Positions 53,101-64,000 of a DNA stretch of 64,000 nt are shown one piece after another. A program made the position numbers and the translations under genes. The notes beneath the pieces were generated by a model. It had not been told where the DNA came from and did not search any database. It was given only the letters and a program-made list of their open reading frames with translations. The stretch is from the NCBI GenBank assembly GCA_963920635.1, contig OY987308.1:996225-1060224 (forward strand). The letters are read 5' to 3'. How positions within the stretch are numbered: position 1 is the stretch's first letter; each line of letters opens with the position of its first letter. Source of the DNA: Pseudeuparius sepicola (Eukaryota > Arthropoda > Insecta > Coleoptera > Anthribidae).

Positions 53101-56100
53101 TGTGCGCCAACGGCGCCTTGTAAAAACTGTTGGGGAGGGTCCCCCCTACAACCCATACAACGCCGAAACATTTGCCAGGCCGTAGGAAATAAACTACAGG
53201 CGAAAAACCGTCAAACTCTGTATATCCCGGACAAAAAAAAATCGCCATTTCTTTATGATTCGATGTGCGCCAACGGCGCCTTGTAAAAACTGTTGGGGAG
53301 GGTCCCCCCTACAACCCATACAACGCCGAAACATTTGCCAGGCCGTAGGAAAAACACGACAGGCGAAAAACTGTCAAAACTCTGTATATCCCGGACAAAA
53401 AAAAATCGCCATTTCTTTATGATTCGATGTGCGCCAACGGCGCCTTGTAAAAACTGTTGGAGAGGGTCCCCCCTACAACCCATACAACGCCGAAACATTT
53501 GCCAGGCCGTAGGAAAAACACGACAGGCGAAAAACTGTCAAAACTCTGTATATCCCGGACAAAAAAAAATCGCCATTTCTTTATGATTCGATGTGCGCCA
53601 ACGGCGCCTTGTAAAAACTGTTGGAGAGGGTCTCCCCCACACCCCATACAACGCCGAAACATTTGCCAGGCCGTAGGAAAAACACGACAGGCGAAAAACT
53701 GTCAAAACTCTGTATATCCCGGACAAAAAAAAATCGCCATTTCTTTATGATTCGATGTGCGCCAACGGCGCCTTGTAAGAACTGTTGGAGAGGGTCTCCC
53801 CCACACCCCATACAACGCCGAAACATTTGCCAGGCCGTAGGAAAAACACGTCAGGCGAAAAACTGTCAAAACTCTGTATATCCCGGACAAAAAAAAATCG
53901 CCATTTCTTTATGATTCGATGTGCGCCAACGGCGCCTTGTAAAAACTGTTGGGGAGGGTCCCCCCTACAACCCATACAACGCCGAAACATTTGCCAGGCC
54001 GTAGGAAATAAACTACAGGCGAAAAACCGTCAAAACTCTGTATATCCCGGACAAAAAAAAATCGCCATTTCTTTATGATTCGATGTGCGCCAACGGCGCC
54101 TTGTAAAAACTGTTGGGGAGGGTCCCCCCTACAACCCATACAACGCCGAAACATTTGCCAGGCCGTAGGAAAAACACGACAGGCGAAAAACTGTCAAAAC
54201 TCTGTATATCCCGGACAAAAAAAAATCGCCATTTCTTTATGATTCGATGTGCGCCAACGGCGCCTTGTAAAAACTGTTGGAGAGGGTCTCCCCCACACCC
54301 CATACAACGCCGAAACATTTGCCAGGCCGTAGGAAATAAACTACAGGCGAAAAACCGTCAAAACTCTGTATATCCCGGACAAAAAAAAATCGCCATTTCT
54401 TTATGATTCGATGTGCGCCAACGGCGCCTTGTAAAAACTGTTGGGGAGGGTCTCCCCCACACCCCATACAACGCCGAAACATTTGCCAGGCCGTAGGAAA
54501 AACACGACAGGCGAAAAACTGTCAAAACTCTGTATATCCCGGACAAAAAAAAATCGCCATTTCTTTATGATTCGATGTGCGCCAACGGCGCCTTGTAAAA
54601 ACTGTTGGGGAGGGTCCCCCCTACAACCCATACAACGCCGAAACATTTGCCAGGCCGTAGGAAATAAACTACAGGCGAAAAACTGTCAAAACTCTGTATA
54701 TCCCGGACAAAAAAAAATCGCCATTTCTTTATGATTCGATGTGCGCCAACGGCGCCTTGTAAAAACTATTGGAGAGGGTCTCCCCCACACCCCATACAAC
54801 GCCGAAACATTTGCCAGGCCGTAGGAAAAACACGTCAGGCGAAAAACTGTCAAAACTCTGTATATCCCGGACAAAAAAAAATCGCCATTTCTTTATGATT
54901 CGATGTGCGCCAACGGCGCCTTGTAAAAACTGTTGGAGAGGGTCTCCCCCACACCCCATACAACGCCGAAACATTTGCCAGGCCGTAGGAAATAAACTAC
55001 AGGCGAAAAACCGTCAAAACTCTGTATATCCCGGACAAAAAAAAATCGCCATTTCTTTATGATTCGATGTGCGCCAACGGCGCCTTGTAAAAACTGTTGG
55101 GGAGGGTCCCCCCTACAACCCATACAACGCCGAAACATTTGCCAGGCCGTAGGAAATAAACTACAGGCGAAAAACCGTCAAAACTCTGTATATCCCGGAC
55201 AAAAAAAAATCGCCATTTCTTTATGATTCGATGTGCGCCAACGGCGCCTTGTAAAAACTGTTGGGGAGGGTCTCCCCCACACCCCATACAACGCCGAAAC
55301 ATTTGCCAGGCCGTAGGAAAAACACGACAGGCGAAAAACTGTCAAAACTCTGTATATCCCGGACAAAAAAAAATCGCCATTTCTTTATGATTCGATGTGC
55401 GCCAACGGCGCCTTGTAAAAACTGTTGGGGAGGGTCTCCCCCACACCCCATACAACGCCGAAACATTTGCCAGGCCGTAGGAAAAACACGACAGGCGAAA
55501 AACTGTCAAAACTCTGTATATCCCGGACAAAAAAAAATCGCCATTTCTTTATGATTCGATGTGCGCCAACGGCGCCTTGTAAAAACTGTTGGGGAGGGTC
55601 CCCCCCTACAACCCATACAACGCCGAAACATTTGCCAGGCCGTAGGAAATAAACTACAGGCGAAAAACTGTCAAAACTCTGTATATCCCGGACAAAAAAA
55701 AATCGCCATTTCTTTATGATTCGATGTGCGCCAACGGCGCCTTGTAAAAACTATTGGAGAGGGTCTCCCCCACACCCCATACAACGCCGAAACATTTGCC
55801 AGGCCGTAGGAAATAAACTACAGGCGAAAAACCGTCAAAAATCTGTATATCCCGGACAAAAAAAAATCGCCATTTCTTTATGATTCGATGTGCGCCAACG
55901 GCGCCTTGTAAAAACTGTTGGAGAGGGTCTCCCCCACACCCCATACAACGCCGAAACATTTGCCAGGCCGTAGGAAATAAACTACAGGCGAAAAACCGTC
56001 AAAAATCTGTATATCCCGGACAAAAAAAAATCGCCATTTCTTTATGATTCGATGTGCGCCAACGGCGCCTTGTAAAAACTGTTGGGGAGGGTCCCCCCTA

Positions 56101-56573
56101 CAACCCATACAACGCCGAAACATTTGCCAGGCCGTAGGAAAAACACGACAGGCGAAAAACTGTCAAAACTCTGTATATCCCGGACAAAAAAAAATCGCCA
56201 TTTCTTTATGATTCGATGTGCGCCAACGGCGCCTTGTAAAAACTGTTGGGGAGGGTCCCCCCTACAACCCATACAACGCCGAAACATTTGCCAGGCCGTA
56301 GGAAAAACACGTCAGGCGAAAAACTGTCAAAACTCTGTATATCCCGGACAAAAAAAAATCGCCATTTCTTTATGATTCGATGTGCGCCAACGGCGCCTTG
56401 TAAAAACTGTTGGGGAGGGTCCCCCCTACAACCCATACAACGCCGAAACATTTGCCAGGCCGTAGGAAAAACACGACAGGCGAAAAACTGTCAAAACTCT
56501 GTATATCCCGGACAAAAAAAAATCGCCATTTCTTTATGATTCGATGCGCGCCAACGGCGCCTTGTAAAAACTG
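50179..56573 (+). repeat. Mosaic stretch with several indel monomers
   Basis: Mixed monomer order with a run of three gA (51,654-52,145). Length variants: A8 at 50,775, loss of one A near 53,213, and a C7 run at 55,600-55,606. Private substitutions include A to G at 52,396 (position 78), C to A at 52,779 and A to G at 53,779 (position 150). CATATAAC recurs at 51,354. No gene-like segment is present. Confidence 0.75.
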
Positions 56574-57557
56574 TTGGGGAGGGTCCCCCCTACAACCCAT
56601 ACAACGCCGAAACATTTGCCAGGCCGTAGGAAATAAACTACAGGCGAAAAACCGTCAAAACTCTGTATATCCCGGACAAAAAAAAATCGCCATTTCTTTA
56701 TGATTCGATGTGCGCCAACGGCGCCTTGTAAAAACTGTTGGGGAGGGTCTCCCCCACACCCCATACAACGCCGAAACATTTGCCAGGCCGTAGGAAAAAC
56801 ACGACAGGCGAAAAACTGTCAAAACTCTGTATATCCCGGACAAAAAAAAATCGCCATTTCTTTATGATTCGATGTGCGCCAACGGCGCCTTGTAAAAACT
56901 GTTGGGGAGGGTCCCCCCTACAACCCATACAACGCCGAAACATTTGCCAGGCCGTAGGAAAAACACGACAGGCGAAAAACTGTCAAAACTCTGTATATCC
57001 CGGACAAAAAAAAATCGCCATTTCTTTATGATTCGATGTGCGCCAACGGCGCCTTGTAAAAACTGTTGGGGAGGGTCCCCCCTACAACCCATACAACGCC
57101 GAAACATTTGCCAGGCCGTAGGAAATAAACTACAGGCGAAAAACCGTCAAAACTCTGTATATCCCGGACAAAAAAAAATCGCCATTTCTTTATGATTCGA
57201 TGTGCGCCAACGGCGCCTTGTAAAAACTGTTGGGGAGGGTCTCCCCCACACCCCATACAACGCCGAAACATTTGCCAGGCCGTAGGAAAAACACGACAGG
57301 CGAAAAACTGTCAAAACTCTGTATATCCCGGACAAAAAAAAATCGCCATTTCTTTATGATTCGATGTGCGCCAACGGCGCCTTGTAAAAACTGTTGGGGA
57401 GGGTCCCCCCTACAACCCATACAACGCCGAAACATTTGCCAGGCCGTAGGAAAAACACGACAGGCGAAAAACTGTCAAAACTCTGTATATCCCGGACAAA
57501 AAAAAATCGCCATTTCTTTATGATTCGATGTGCGCCAACGGCGCCTTGTAAAAACTG
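56574..57557 (+). repeat. Doubled trimer, 2 x 492 bp (gK, wA, gA)
   Basis: Units 56,574-57,065 and 57,066-57,557 share the order gK, wA, gA. The central 'w' recombinant makes the register unambiguous. This shows that a recombinant monomer, once formed, was amplified as part of a short block. Confidence 0.85.
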
Positions 57558-60500
57558 TTGGAGAGGGTCTCCCCCACACCCCATACAACGCCGAAACATT
57601 TGCCAGGCCGTAGGAAAAACACGTCAGGCGAAAAACTGTCAAAACTCTGTATATCCCGGACAAAAAAAAATCGCCATTTCTTTATGATTCGATGTGCGCC
57701 AACGGCGCCTTGTAAAAACTGTTGGGGAGGGTCCCCCCTACAACCCATACAACGCCGAAACATTTGCCAGGCCGTAGGAAATAAACTACAGGCGAAAAAC
57801 CGTCAAAACTCTGTATATCCCGGACAAAAAAAAATCGCCATTTCTTTATGATTCGATGTGCGCCAACGGCGCCTTGTAAAAACTGTTGGGGAGGGTCCCC
57901 CCTACAACCCATACAACGCCGAAACATTTGCCAGGCCGTAGGAAATAAACTACAGGCGAAAAACCGTCAAAACTCTGTATATCCCGGACAAAAAAAAATC
58001 GCCATTTTTTATGATTCGATGTGCGCCAACGGCGCCTTGTAAAAACTGTTGGGGAGGGTCCCCCCTACAACCCATACAACGCCGAAACATTTGCCAGGCC
58101 GTAGGAAAAACACGACAGGCGAAAAACTGTCAAAACTCTGTATATCCCGGACAAAAAAAAATCGCCATTTCTTTATGATTCGATGTGCGCCAACGGCGCC
58201 TTGTAAAAACTATTGGAGAGGGTCTCCCCCACACCCCATACAACGCCGAAACATTTGCCAGGCCGTAGGAAAAACACGACAGGCGAAAAACTGTCAAAAC
58301 TCTGTATATCCCGGACAAAAAAAAATCGCCATTTCTTTATGATTCGATGTGCGCCAACGGCGCCTTGTAAAAACTGTTGGAGAGGGTCTCCCCCACACCC
58401 CATACAACGCCGAAACATTTGCCAGGCCGTAGGAAAAACACGACAGGCGAAAAACTGTCAAAACTCTGTATATCCCGGACAAAAAAAAATCGCCATTTCT
58501 TTATGATTCGATGTGCGCCAACGGCGCCTTGTAAAAACTGTTGGGGAGGGTCCCCCCTACAACCCATACAACGCCGAAACATTTGCCAGGCCGTAGGAAA
58601 AACACGACAGGCGAAAAACTGTCAAAACTCTGTATATCCCGGACAAAAAAAAATCGCCATTTCTTTATGATTCGATGTGCGCCAACGGCGCCTTGTAAAA
58701 ACTATTGGAGAGGGTCTCCCCCACACCCCATACAACGCCGAAACATTTGCCAGGCCGTAGGAAAAACACGACAGGCGAAAAACTGTCAAAACTCTGTATA
58801 TCCCGGACAAAAAAAAATCGCCATTTCTTTATGATTCGATGTGCGCCAACGGCGCCTTGTAAAAACTGTTGGGGAGGGTCCCCCCTACAACCCATACAAC
58901 GCCGAAACATTTGCCAGGCCGTAGGAAATAAACTACAGGCGAAAAACCGTCAAAACTCTGTATATCCCGGACAAAAAAAAATCGCCATTTCTTTATGATT
59001 CGATGTGCGCCAACGGCGCCTTGTAAAAACTATTGGAGAGGGTCTCCCCCACACCCCATACAACGCCGAAACATTTGCCAGGCCGTAGGAAAAACACGAC
59101 AGGCGAAAAACTGTCAAAACTCTGTATATCCCGGACAAAAAAAAATCGCCATTTCTTTATGATTCGATGTGCGCCAACGGCGCCTTGTAAAAACTGTTGG
59201 GGAGGGTCCCCCCTACAACCCATACAACGCCGAAACATTTGCCAGGCCGTAGGAAAAACACGTCAGGCGAAAAACTGTCAAAACTCTGTATATCCCGGAC
59301 AAAAAAAAATCGCCATTTCTTTATGATTCGATGTGCGCCAACGGCGCCTTGTAAAAACTGTTGGGGAGGGTCCCCCCTACAACCCATACAACGCCGAAAC
59401 ATTTGCCAGGCCGTAGGAAAAACACGTCAGGCGAAAAACTGTCAAAACTCTGTATATCCCGGACAAAAAAAAATCGCCATTTCTTTATGATTCGATGTGC
59501 GCCAACGGCGCCTTGTAAAAACTGTTGGGGAGGGTCCCCCCTACAACCCATACAACGCCGAAACATTTGCCAGGCCGTAGGAAATAAACTACAGGCGAAA
59601 AACCGTCAAAAATCTGTATATCCCGGACAAAAAAAAATCGCCATTTCTTTATGATTCGATGTGCGCCAACGGCGCCTTGTAAAAACTGTTGGAGAGGGTC
59701 TCCCCCACACCCCATACAACGCCGAAACATTTGCCAGGCCGTAGGAAATAAACTACAGGCGAAAAACCGTCAAAACTCTGTATATCCCGGACAAAAAAAA
59801 ATCGCCATTTCTTTATGATTCGATGTGCGCCAACGGCGCCTTGTAAAAACTGTTGGGGAGGGTCCCCCCTACAACCCATACAACGCCGAAACATTTGCCA
59901 GGCCGTAGGAAAAACACGACAGGCGAAAAGCTGTCAAAACTCTGTATATCCCGGACAAAAAAAAATCGCCATTTCTTTATGATTCGATGTGCGCCAACGG
60001 CGCCTTGTAAAAACTGTTGGGGAGGGTCCCCCCTACAACCCATACAACGCCGAAACATTTGCCAGGCCGTAGGAAAAACACGACAGGCGAAAAACTGTCA
60101 AAACTCTGTATATCCCGGAAAAAAAAAAATCGCCATTTCTTTATGATTCGATGTGCGCCAACGGCGCCTTGTAAAAACTGTTGGAGAGGGTCTCCCCCAC
60201 ACCCCATACAACGCCGAAACATTTGCCAGGCCGTAGGAAATAAACTACAGGCGAAAAACCGTCAAAAATCTGTATATCCCGGACAAAAAAAAATCGCCAT
60301 TTCTTTATGATTCGATGTGCGCCAACGGCGCCTTGTAAAAACTGTTGGGGAGGGTCCCCCCTACAACCCATACAACGCCGAAACATTTGCCAGGCCGTAG
60401 GAAAAACACGACAGGCGAAAAACTGTCAAAACTCTGTATATCCCGGACAAAAAAAAATCGCCATTTCTTTATGATTCGATGTGCGCCAACGGCGCCTTGT

Positions 60501-63132
60501 AAAAACTGTTGGAGAGGGTCTCCCCCACACCCCATACAACGCCGAAACATTTGCCAGGCCGTAGGAAATAAACTACAGGCGAAAAACCGTCAAAAATCTG
60601 TATATCCCGGACAAAAAAAAATCGCCATTTCTTTATGATTCGATGTGCGCCAACGGCGCCTTGTAAAAACTATTGGAGAGGGTCTCCCCCACACCCCATA
60701 CAACGCCGAAACATTTGCCAGGCCGTAGGAAAAACACGACAGGCGAAAAACTGTCAAAACTCTGTATATCCCGGACAAAAAAAAATCGCCATTTCTTTAT
60801 GATTCGATGTGCGCCAACGGCGCCTTGTAAAAACTGTTGGGGAGGGTCCCCCCTACAACCCATACAACGCCGAAACATTTGCCAGGCCGTAGGAAAAACA
60901 CGACAGGCGAAAAACTGTCAAAACTCTGTATATCCCGGACAAAAAAAAATCGCCATTTCTTTATGATTCGATGTGCGCCAACGGCGCCTTGTAAAAACTG
61001 TTGGGGAGGGTCCCCCCTACAACCCATACAACGCCGAAACATTTGCCAGGCCGTAGGAAAAACACGACAGGCGAAAAACTGTCAAAACTCTGTATATCCC
61101 GGACAAAAAAAAATCGCCATTTCTTTATGATTCGATGTGCGCCAACGGCGCCTTGTAAAAACTGTTGGGGAGGGTCCCCCCTACAACCCATACAACGCCG
61201 AAACATTTGCCAGGCCGTAGGAAAAACACGACAGGCGAAAAACTGTCAAAACTCTGTATATCCCGGACAAAAAAAAATCGCCATTTCTTTATGATTCGAT
61301 GTGCGCCAACGGCGCCTTGTAAAAACTGTTGGAGAGGGTCTCCCCCACACCCCATACAACGCCGAAACATTTGCCAGGCCGTAGGAAATAAACTACAGGC
61401 GAAAAACCGTCAAAAATCTGTATATCCCGGACAAAAAAAAATCGCCATTTCTTTATGATTCGATGTGCGCCAACGGCGCCTTGTAAAAACTGTTGGGGAG
61501 GGTCCCCCCTACAACCCATACAACGCCGAAACATTTGCCAGGCCGTAGGAAATACACGACAGGCGAAAAACTGTCAAAACTCTGTATATCCCGGACAAAA
61601 AAAAATCGCCATTTCTTTATGATTCGATGTGCGCCAACGGCGCCTTGTAAAAACTGTTGGGGAGGGTCCCCCCTACAACCCATACAACGCCGAAACATTT
61701 GCCAGGCCGTAGGAAAAACACGACAGGCGAAAAACTGTCAAAACTCTGTATATCCCGGACAAAAAAAAATCGCCATTTCTTTATGATTCGATGTGCGCCA
61801 ACGGCGCCTTGTAAAAACTGTTGGGGAGGGTCCCCCCTACAACCCATACAACGCCGAAACATTTGCCAGGCCGTAGGAAAAACACGTCAGGCGAAAAACT
61901 GTCAAAACTCTGTATATCCCGGACAAAAAAAAATCGCCATTTCTTTATGATTCGATGTGCGCCAACGGCGCCTTGTAAAAACTGTTGGGGAGGGTCCCCC
62001 TACAACCCATACAACGCCGAAACATTTGCCAGGCCGTAGGAAAAACACGTCAGGCGAAAAACTGTCAAAACTCTGTATATCCCGCAAAAAAAAAAAATCG
62101 CCATTTCTTTATGATTCGATGTGCGCCAACGGCGCCTTGTAAAAACTGTTGGGGAGGGTCCCCCCTACAACCCATACAACGCCGAAACATTTGCCAGGCC
62201 GTAGGAAAAACACGACAGGCGAAAAACTGTCAAAACTCTGTATATCCCGGACAAAAAAAAATCGCCATTTCTTTATGATTCGATGTGCGCCAACGGCGCC
62301 TTGTAAAAACTGTTGGGGAGGGTCCCCCCTACAACCCATACAACGCCGAAACATTTGCCAGGCCGTAGGAAATAAACTACAGGCGAAAAACCGTCAAAAC
62401 TCTGTATATCCCGGACAAAAAAAAATCGCCATTTCTTTATGATTCGATGTGCGCCAACGGCGCCTTGTAAAAACTGTTGGAGAGGGTCTCCCCCACACCC
62501 CATACAACGCCGAAACATTTGCCAGGCCGTAGGAAATAAACTACAGGCGAAAAACCGTCAAAACTCTGTATATCCCGGACAAAAAAAAATCGCCATTTCT
62601 TTATGATTCGATGTGCGCCAACGGCGCCTTGTAAAAACTGTTGGAGAGGGTCTCCCCCACACCCCATACAACGCCGAAACATTTGCCAGGCCGTAGGAAA
62701 TAAACTACAGGCGAAAAACCGTCAAAAATCTGTATATCCCGGACAAAAAAAAATCGCCATTTCTTTATGATTCGATGTGCGCCAACGGCGCCTTGTAAAA
62801 ACTGTTGGGGAGTGTCCCCCCTACAACCCATACAACGCCGAAACATTTGCCAGGCCGTAGGAAATAAACTACAGGCGAAAAACCGTCAAAACTCTGTATA
62901 TCCCGGACAAAAAAAAATCGCCATTTCTTTATGATTCGATGTGCGCCAACGGCGCCTTGTAAAAACTGTTGGGGAGGGTCCCCCCTACAACCCATACAAC
63001 GCCGAAACATTTGCCAGGCCGTAGGAAAAACACGACAGGCGAAAAACTGTCAAAACTCTGTATATCCCGGACAAAAAAAAATCGCCATTTCTTTATGATT
63101 CGATGTGCGCCAACGGCGCCTTGTAAAAACTG
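57558..63132 (+). repeat. Mosaic stretch leading to an indel-rich end
   Basis: Contains alternating iA, aA, gA and gK monomers, a gT pair at 59,197-59,524 and a run of three gA at 60,837-61,328. Length or tract changes: C lost from CATTTCTTT near 58,005, A11 at 60,119, C5 at 61,996-62,000, and A12 after CCCGC at 62,086-62,097. At 61,553 a single A to T change makes an allele intermediate between A and K. A triloop change lies at 62,813. Confidence 0.75.
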
Positions 63133-63295
63133 TTGGGGAGGGTCTCCCCCACACCCCATACAACGCCGAAACATTTGCCAGGCCGTAGGAAAAAAACGAC
63201 AGGCGAAAAACCGTCAAAACTCTGTATATCCCGGGAAAAAAAATTCGCCATTTCTTTATGATTCGATGTGCGCCAACGGCGCCTTGTAAAAACTG
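63133..63295 (+). repeat. Rare 163-bp monomer with CCCGGG, second copy
   Basis: Base-for-base identical to 40,504-40,666, about 22.6 kb away, with CCCGGG at 63,230-63,235. Both copies are preceded by gA and followed by gT, but beyond those neighbours the order differs (aKx versus gK before; the CCCCCC variant versus gT after). So only one to three monomers were copied. Confidence 0.9.
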
Positions 63296-63949
63296 TTGGG
63301 GAGGGTCCCCCCTACAACCCATACAACGCCGAAACATTTGCCAGGCCGTAGGAAAAACACGTCAGGCGAAAAACTGTCAAAACTCTGTATATCCCGGACA
63401 AAAAAAATCGCCATTTCTTTATGATTCGATGTGCGCCAACGGCGCCTTGTAAAAACTGTTGGGGAGGGTCCCCCCTACAACCCATACAACGCCGAAACAT
63501 TTGCCAGGCCGTAGGAAAAACACGTCAGGCGAAAAACTGTCAAAACTCTGTATATCCCGGACAAAAAAAATCGCCATTTCTTTATGATTCGATGTGCGCC
63601 AACGGCGCCTTGTAAAAACTGTTGGGGAGGGTCCCCCCTACAACCCATACAACGCCGAAACATTTGCCAGGCCGTAGGAAATAAACTACAGGCGAAAAAC
63701 CGTCAAAACTCTGTATATCCCGGACAAAAAAAAATCGCCATTTCTTTATGATTCGATGTGCGCCAACGGCGCCTTGTAAAAACTGTTGGGGAGGGTCCCC
63801 CCTACAACCCATACAACGCCGAAACATTTGCCAGGCCGTAGGAAAAACACGACAGGCGAAAAACTGTCAAAACTCTGTATATCCCGGACAAAAAAAAATC
63901 GCCATTTCTTTATGATTCGATGTGCGCCAACGGCACCTTGTAAAAACTG
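63296..63949 (+). repeat. Last complete monomers before the window edge
   Basis: Two gT monomers with A8 tracts (63,400 and 63,563, each 163 bp), then gK and gA. The gA unit carries GGCACC (63,935) in place of GGCGCC. There is no sign of the array ending or of new sequence appearing. Confidence 0.85.
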
Positions 63950-64000
63950 TTGGAGAGGGTCTCCCCCACACCCCATACAACGCCGAAACATTTGCCAGGC
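63950..64000 (+). repeat. Truncated 'a' haplotype monomer at the right edge
   Basis: The first 51 bases of an 'a' type unit; the window ends before the 52-58 allele can be read. The left edge likewise starts inside a unit, so the array continues on both sides. Confidence 0.9.

Larger units (their letters stand above)
1..64000. repeat. 164-bp satellite array, about 390 monomers
   Basis: The same 164-bp unit recurs from the first base to the last in one orientation, with no interruption longer than a 1-base indel. Copies are typically identical or differ at only a few linked sites. Almost every unit is exactly 164 bp; about fourteen carry single-base length changes, mostly in the A9 tract. The monomer is 47.6% GC (44 C, 34 G on the plus strand) and contains 11 CpG against about 9 expected, so there is no CpG depletion. 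Known families with this organisation are eukaryotic satellites, whose units are often near nucleosomal length. That the locus is heterochromatic or centromeric is inference; I do not recognise the sequence and no flanking DNA is present to place it. Confidence 0.97.

Noticed and set aside
1..64000. CRISPR array
   Set aside because: Units are 164 bp and repeat throughout; there are no short direct repeats alternating with unique spacers.
1..64000. Ribosomal DNA spacer, telomeric repeat or transposon array
   Set aside because: No rRNA segment, no short telomere-like repeat, no terminal repeats, target-site duplications or transposase-like frame anywhere in the window.

Overview
The whole 64-kb window is one uninterrupted tandem array of a 164-bp satellite monomer, about 390 copies head to tail on the same strand. 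I found no single-copy sequence, no credible gene, no tRNA or rRNA, no transposon and no array edge. Both window ends cut through the array, so its true size is unknown. The setting is most consistent with eukaryotic heterochromatin (centromeric, pericentromeric, subtelomeric or a knob-like block), because of the near-nucleosomal monomer length, the higher-order repeats and the segmental duplications. I do not recognise the monomer and cannot name the organism. The monomer is about 48% GC, with 11 CpG against about 9 expected, so it is not CpG-depleted.

Monomer numbering used below: position 1 of the monomer is window base 1, so window 1-164 is the reference unit. Copies differ at a few linked sites: (i) 160/4/9/13, haplotype 'g' (G,C,T,A) or 'a' (A,T,C,C), plus a recombinant 'w' with G at 160 and the 'a' state at 4, 9 and 13; (ii) 155, G or A, with A seen only on 'a' monomers ('i' below); (iii) 52-58, three alleles called T, A (differing at 58) and K (changes at 52, 54 and 57); (iv) 71, T or C, with C mostly on K; (v) 79, C or A ('x'), mostly on K. 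'c' and 't' after an allele mark exceptions at 71. With this code the array can be read as a string of monomer types.

Layout. 1-16,946 and 18,536-35,315 are two nearly identical copies of one long stretch of array (tandem segmental duplication, period 18,535 bp falling to 18,369 bp after loss of one monomer). They are separated by 16,947-18,535, which resembles material at 44.6-45.8 kb. Within each copy lie a doubled six-monomer higher-order repeat (11,147-13,114 and 29,516-31,483) and a dimeric higher-order repeat (13,935-14,918 and 32,304-33,287). 35,420-36,403 is a third partial copy of 8,686-9,670. From about 36.4 kb to the end there is no long duplication: the array is a mosaic with short homogenised runs, two doubled trimers (49,195-50,178 and 56,574-57,557) and a rare 163-bp monomer found identically at 40,504 and 63,133.

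The most interesting signal inside the monomer is an extended imperfect inverted repeat (137 through the monomer junction to 27) with three 5-bp stem segments. The two main haplotypes differ by a compensatory pair (160 and 4) in its innermost stem. Whether this reflects selection for a cruciform or RNA fold, or just linked haplotypes, needs counting and folding.
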